This document shows, piece after piece, positions 6,054 through 7,899 of a stretch of DNA of 7,899 nucleotides; the stretch's first letter is position 1, and each line of letters starts with the position of its first letter. Source of the DNA: an uncultured Parvularculaceae bacterium (GTDB lineage Bacteria; Pseudomonadota; Alphaproteobacteria; Caulobacterales; Parvularculaceae); contig CAMYNO010000266.1 of the NCBI GenBank assembly GCA_947259815.1, positions 1-7,899 of the forward strand, given 5' to 3'. Under the pieces are notes generated by a model that saw only the letters and a program-made list of their open reading frames with translations, was not told the DNA's origin and ran no database searches. The position numbers and the translations under genes were made by a program.

Positions 6054-6110
6054 CTTTGCCGCCAACTTGATTGTTCTCTAGCAATTTTAAAGAGGCGCGG
6101 CAAAGCTTTG
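6054..6110. repeat. Nine-base inverted repeat in the methyltransferase/oxidase divergent spacer
   Basis: CTTTGCCGC (6054-6062) and GCGGCAAAG (6097-6105) are perfect inverted repeats 34 bases apart. The right arm runs into a 10-base palindrome, CAAAGCTTTG (6101-6110). Between the arms, TAAAAT on the minus strand is a possible -10 for the methyltransferase, though no well-spaced -35 accompanies it. The arrangement could be a paired operator serving both divergent genes, or leader RNA structure. Repeats are seen; function is inference. Confidence 0.35.
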
Positions 6111-6160
6111 TCTTGGGCATAATCTTTTCCAGCGCCTTGCGAAACGACCGGCCGGCGCCT

Positions 6161-6166
6161 AGAGGG
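6161..6166 (+). promoter_or_regulatory. Ribosome binding site fixing the FAD oxidase start
   Basis: AGAGGG ends 7 bases before the ATG at 6174, the best ribosome site near this start, and supports MANPLRPPPP as the true N-terminus. Confidence 0.65.
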
Positions 6167-6173
6167 TTGAAAT

Positions 6174-7604
6174 ATGGCAAATCCGCTCCGTCCACCGCCG
6201 CCGCAATCTGCGCTTGACGCGATCGCCAATATTGTCGGCGCAAAGGGCGTGGTCTCAGCCGGAGATCAGGCGCCTTTTCTTTCCGAATGGCGCGGACGCT
6301 GGCCCGGTGAGGCGGCGATGGTCGTTACCCCGGCGTCGACGGCGGAAGTCAGCGCCATCGTCAAAATCTGTGCGGAAAATAATATCGCCATCACGCCGCA
6401 GGGCGGCAACACCGGGCTTGTGGGCGGGCAGATCCCCAACGGCAATGAAATCCTCATATCGCTGAAACGCATGCGCGCGATCCGCGATGTCTCGCCCTTG
6501 AATAATACGATGACGCTTGAAGCTGGACTCACCCTCGCCGAAGCGCAATCCGCCGCGGCCGATGCAGGAAGGCTGTTTCCGCTTTCTATCGGGGCGGAAG
6601 GCTCGTGTCAGATTGGCGGCGTCATTTCGACCAATGCGGGCGGCGTGAACGTCCTGCGCTACGGCAATTGCCGCGATCTTGTGCTGGGACTGGAGGCCGT
6701 GTTGCCGGACGGGCGTATCTGGGATGGGCTGAAACGACTGCGCAAGGACAATACCGGCTATAACTTAAAGCACCTTTTTATCGGCGGCGAAGGAACACTC
6801 GGCATCGTCACCGCCGCCGTCTTGAAGCTGTATCCGCAGCCGGCGGAAAAAGTCACCGCGTTTGCCGGGGTGAAAAGCGCAAACGACGCCGTCGCGCTGC
6901 TCGCTCATGTGCAGGATGCGACAGGCGGCGGCGCGACGAGCTTTGAATTCATGAACCGCCTTTGCGTCGAACTGACCTCGAAAAATATTCCCGGCGTCCG
7001 CGATCCCCTCGCCGCGCCGCATGCGTTTTATGTGCTGATGGAATTTTCTTCGAGCGAAACGGGACGCTTGCGCGACTGCGTTGAAACCATGCTGGCGGAC
7101 GCCCACGAAAAAGGGATGATCGACGACGCCGTCATTGCAGAGAATGAAACGCAGCGCGAAGCGCTATGGCATATGCGCCATTCCATGTCAGAGGCCATTA
7201 ACGCCGAGGGACTTGGCGCCCGTCACGATGTCTCCGTCGCCACCAGCGATATTCCTGAATTTCTGGAAAAAGCCGCGCCGCAAGTCATGAAGATCGCGCC
7301 GGAAGCACGCATTGTCGCCTTCGGACATATGGGCGACGGCAATGTCCATTATGACATTATCGGCCCCGCCGGGGCGCCGGCGGATGTCCTTACGCCGCAA
7401 CGCAGCGCCATAGAAAGCGCCGTATACGATGTAATTGCATCGCTTGACGGATCGATTTCCGCCGAGCATGGCGTCGGGCGGCATCGGCGCGACACGCTGG
7501 TAAAGCGCAAACCGGCGGTCGAGCTGGATATGATGCGCGCGATCAAACATGCGCTCGACCCCAAGGGCATCATGAACCCCGGTAAAATGCTTCAGGATCA
7601 ATAA
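6174..7604 (+). CDS. FAD-binding oxidase, D-2-hydroxyglutarate/D-lactate dehydrogenase-like (GlcD family)
   Basis: This 476-residue cytosolic flavoenzyme oxidises a D-2-hydroxyacid to the 2-oxoacid. The N-terminal FAD_binding_4 domain covers about 45-225. It has VVTPASTAEVSAIV (50-63), the pyrophosphate loop PQGGNTGLVGG (75-85), GSCQIGGVISTNAGG (143-157) and GGEGTLGIVT (204-213). The C-terminal FAD-oxidase domain follows, with the metal and substrate motif FGHMGDGNVHYDI (383-395; His385 and His392) and EHGVGRHR (431-438; Glu431 and His432). The end, DPKGIMNPGKML (462-473), is the usual family tail. Overall it looks closest to D-2-hydroxyglutarate dehydrogenases, which clear the by-product of SerA. 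The lysine usual before the DVS motif appears to be arginine (R350). D-lactate or another D-hydroxyacid remains possible. It is divergent from the methyltransferase and 11 bases before yaaA. Confidence 0.93.
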   Translation: MANPLRPPPPQSALDAIANIVGAKGVVSAGDQAPFLSEWRGRWPGEAAMVVTPASTAEVSAIVKICAENNIAITPQGGNTGLVGGQIPNGNEILISLKRMRAIRDVSPLNNTMTLEAGLTLAEAQSAAADAGRLFPLSIGAEGSCQIGGVISTNAGGVNVLRYGNCRDLVLGLEAVLPDGRIWDGLKRLRKDNTGYNLKHLFIGGEGTLGIVTAAVLKLYPQPAEKVTAFAGVKSANDAVALLAHVQDATGGGATSFEFMNRLCVELTSKNIPGVRDPLAAPHAFYVLMEFSSSETGRLRDCVETMLADAHEKGMIDDAVIAENETQREALWHMRHSMSEAINAEGLGARHDVSVATSDIPEFLEKAAPQVMKIAPEARIVAFGHMGDGNVHYDIIGPAGAPADVLTPQRSAIESAVYDVIASLDGSISAEHGVGRHRRDTLVKRKPAVELDMMRAIKHALDPKGIMNPGKMLQDQ

Positions 7605-7615
7605 ACGGACCCCTA

Positions 7616-7899
7616 ATGCTTATTCTGCTTTCCCCTGCGAAGAATCTGAATTTCGACCCGGCGCCCGAAGCGCCGGCGCCGACCAAGCCCGCCCTGTTGA
7701 AAGAAACAGCGACGCTATCCGAGACGACGCGCAAGCTGACCAAGGCAAAGCTGAAGTCGCTGATGAAAATTTCAGACGCCCTCGCCGCGACCAATTACGA
7801 ACGCTTTCAGGCGCTGAAGGTGAGCGCGAAGGCGCCGGGCGCGAAACAGGCGGCGCTCGCCTTTAATGGAGACGTCTATTGGGGGCTGGAGGCGAAGAC
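7616..7899 (+). CDS. yaaA: YaaA/UPF0246 peroxide-stress protein, N-terminal part (cut by window edge)
   Basis: The first 94 complete codons of a YaaA (DUF328/UPF0246) gene are present; full-length members are about 250-260 residues. The start MLILLSPAKNLNF is diagnostic, and LMKISDALAATNYERF (49-64) and ALAFNGDVYWGLEA (80-93) follow in the family order. In Escherichia coli YaaA is induced by OxyR under peroxide stress, lowers intracellular free iron and binds DNA; that role is assumed here by family. The C-terminal residues important for the fold lie outside the window. The ATG at 7616 follows the FAD oxidase stop by 11 bases, so the two are probably co-transcribed. The ribosome site is weak (GGA in CGGACCCCTA). 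Confidence 0.94.
   Translation, partial: MLILLSPAKNLNFDPAPEAPAPTKPALLKETATLSETTRKLTKAKLKSLMKISDALAATNYERFQALKVSAKAPGAKQAALAFNGDVYWGLEAK

Noticed and set aside
6038..6229. N-terminal extension of the methyltransferase frame to 6229
   Set aside because: It would bury a clear lipoprotein signal, overlap the start of the divergent FAD oxidase, and lacks a better ribosome site than the ATG at 6037.
6765..7601. Minus-strand open frames at 6765-7106 and 7188-7601
   Set aside because: They are shadows of the FAD oxidase, which carries full-length conserved motifs in its own frame.

Overview
The window looks like an ordinary chromosomal stretch from an alphaproteobacterium. Codon use is GC-rich in most genes, the proteins read as alphaproteobacterial, and a Sua5-type synthase and a GlcD-like FAD oxidase are present. 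A marine or aquatic lineage near Hyphomonadales or Parvularculales is a guess from protein flavour, not a demonstrated placement. I see no tRNA, rRNA, CRISPR array, insertion sequence, phage gene or recognised defence system. No gene-free stretch exceeds about 140 bases.

Layout. Positions 1-739 (minus) hold the N-terminal 246 residues of an acyl-CoA dehydrogenase that continues off the left edge. Divergent from it is a 128-residue secreted protein of unknown function (865-1251, plus) with a potentially structured leader. Convergent with that is a class 3 lipase-like lipoprotein (1264-2589, minus). A 140-base divergent spacer, with a candidate promoter and short repeats, separates the lipase from the threonylcarbamoyl-AMP synthase Sua5 (2730-3692, plus). 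A PPOX-class flavin protein follows 35 bases later (3728-4351, plus). Converging on it are a membrane-anchored DUF6090-like protein (4413-5144, minus) and, upstream of that, a predicted lipoprotein methyltransferase of the COG4798 type (5237-6037, minus). Divergent from the methyltransferase is an FAD-linked D-2-hydroxyacid dehydrogenase-like oxidase (6174-7604, plus). Eleven bases later begins a yaaA-type peroxide-stress gene (7616 to the right edge), probably in the same transcript.

How the genes relate. There is no single pathway. Sua5 makes the t6A precursor for tRNA. The acyl-CoA dehydrogenase and the FAD oxidase are catabolic flavoenzymes. YaaA limits oxidative damage. Three products carry export signals: the secreted protein, the lipase lipoprotein and the methyltransferase lipoprotein. 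The PPOX gene is visibly more AT-rich than Sua5 beside it and uses TTA and CTA leucine codons, so it, perhaps with its DUF6090 neighbour, may be a later insertion between core genes.

The items most worth a second look are the exported methyltransferase, the small secreted protein with hairpins around its ribosome site, and the palindrome upstream of the DUF6090 gene. None is strong evidence for a new system.
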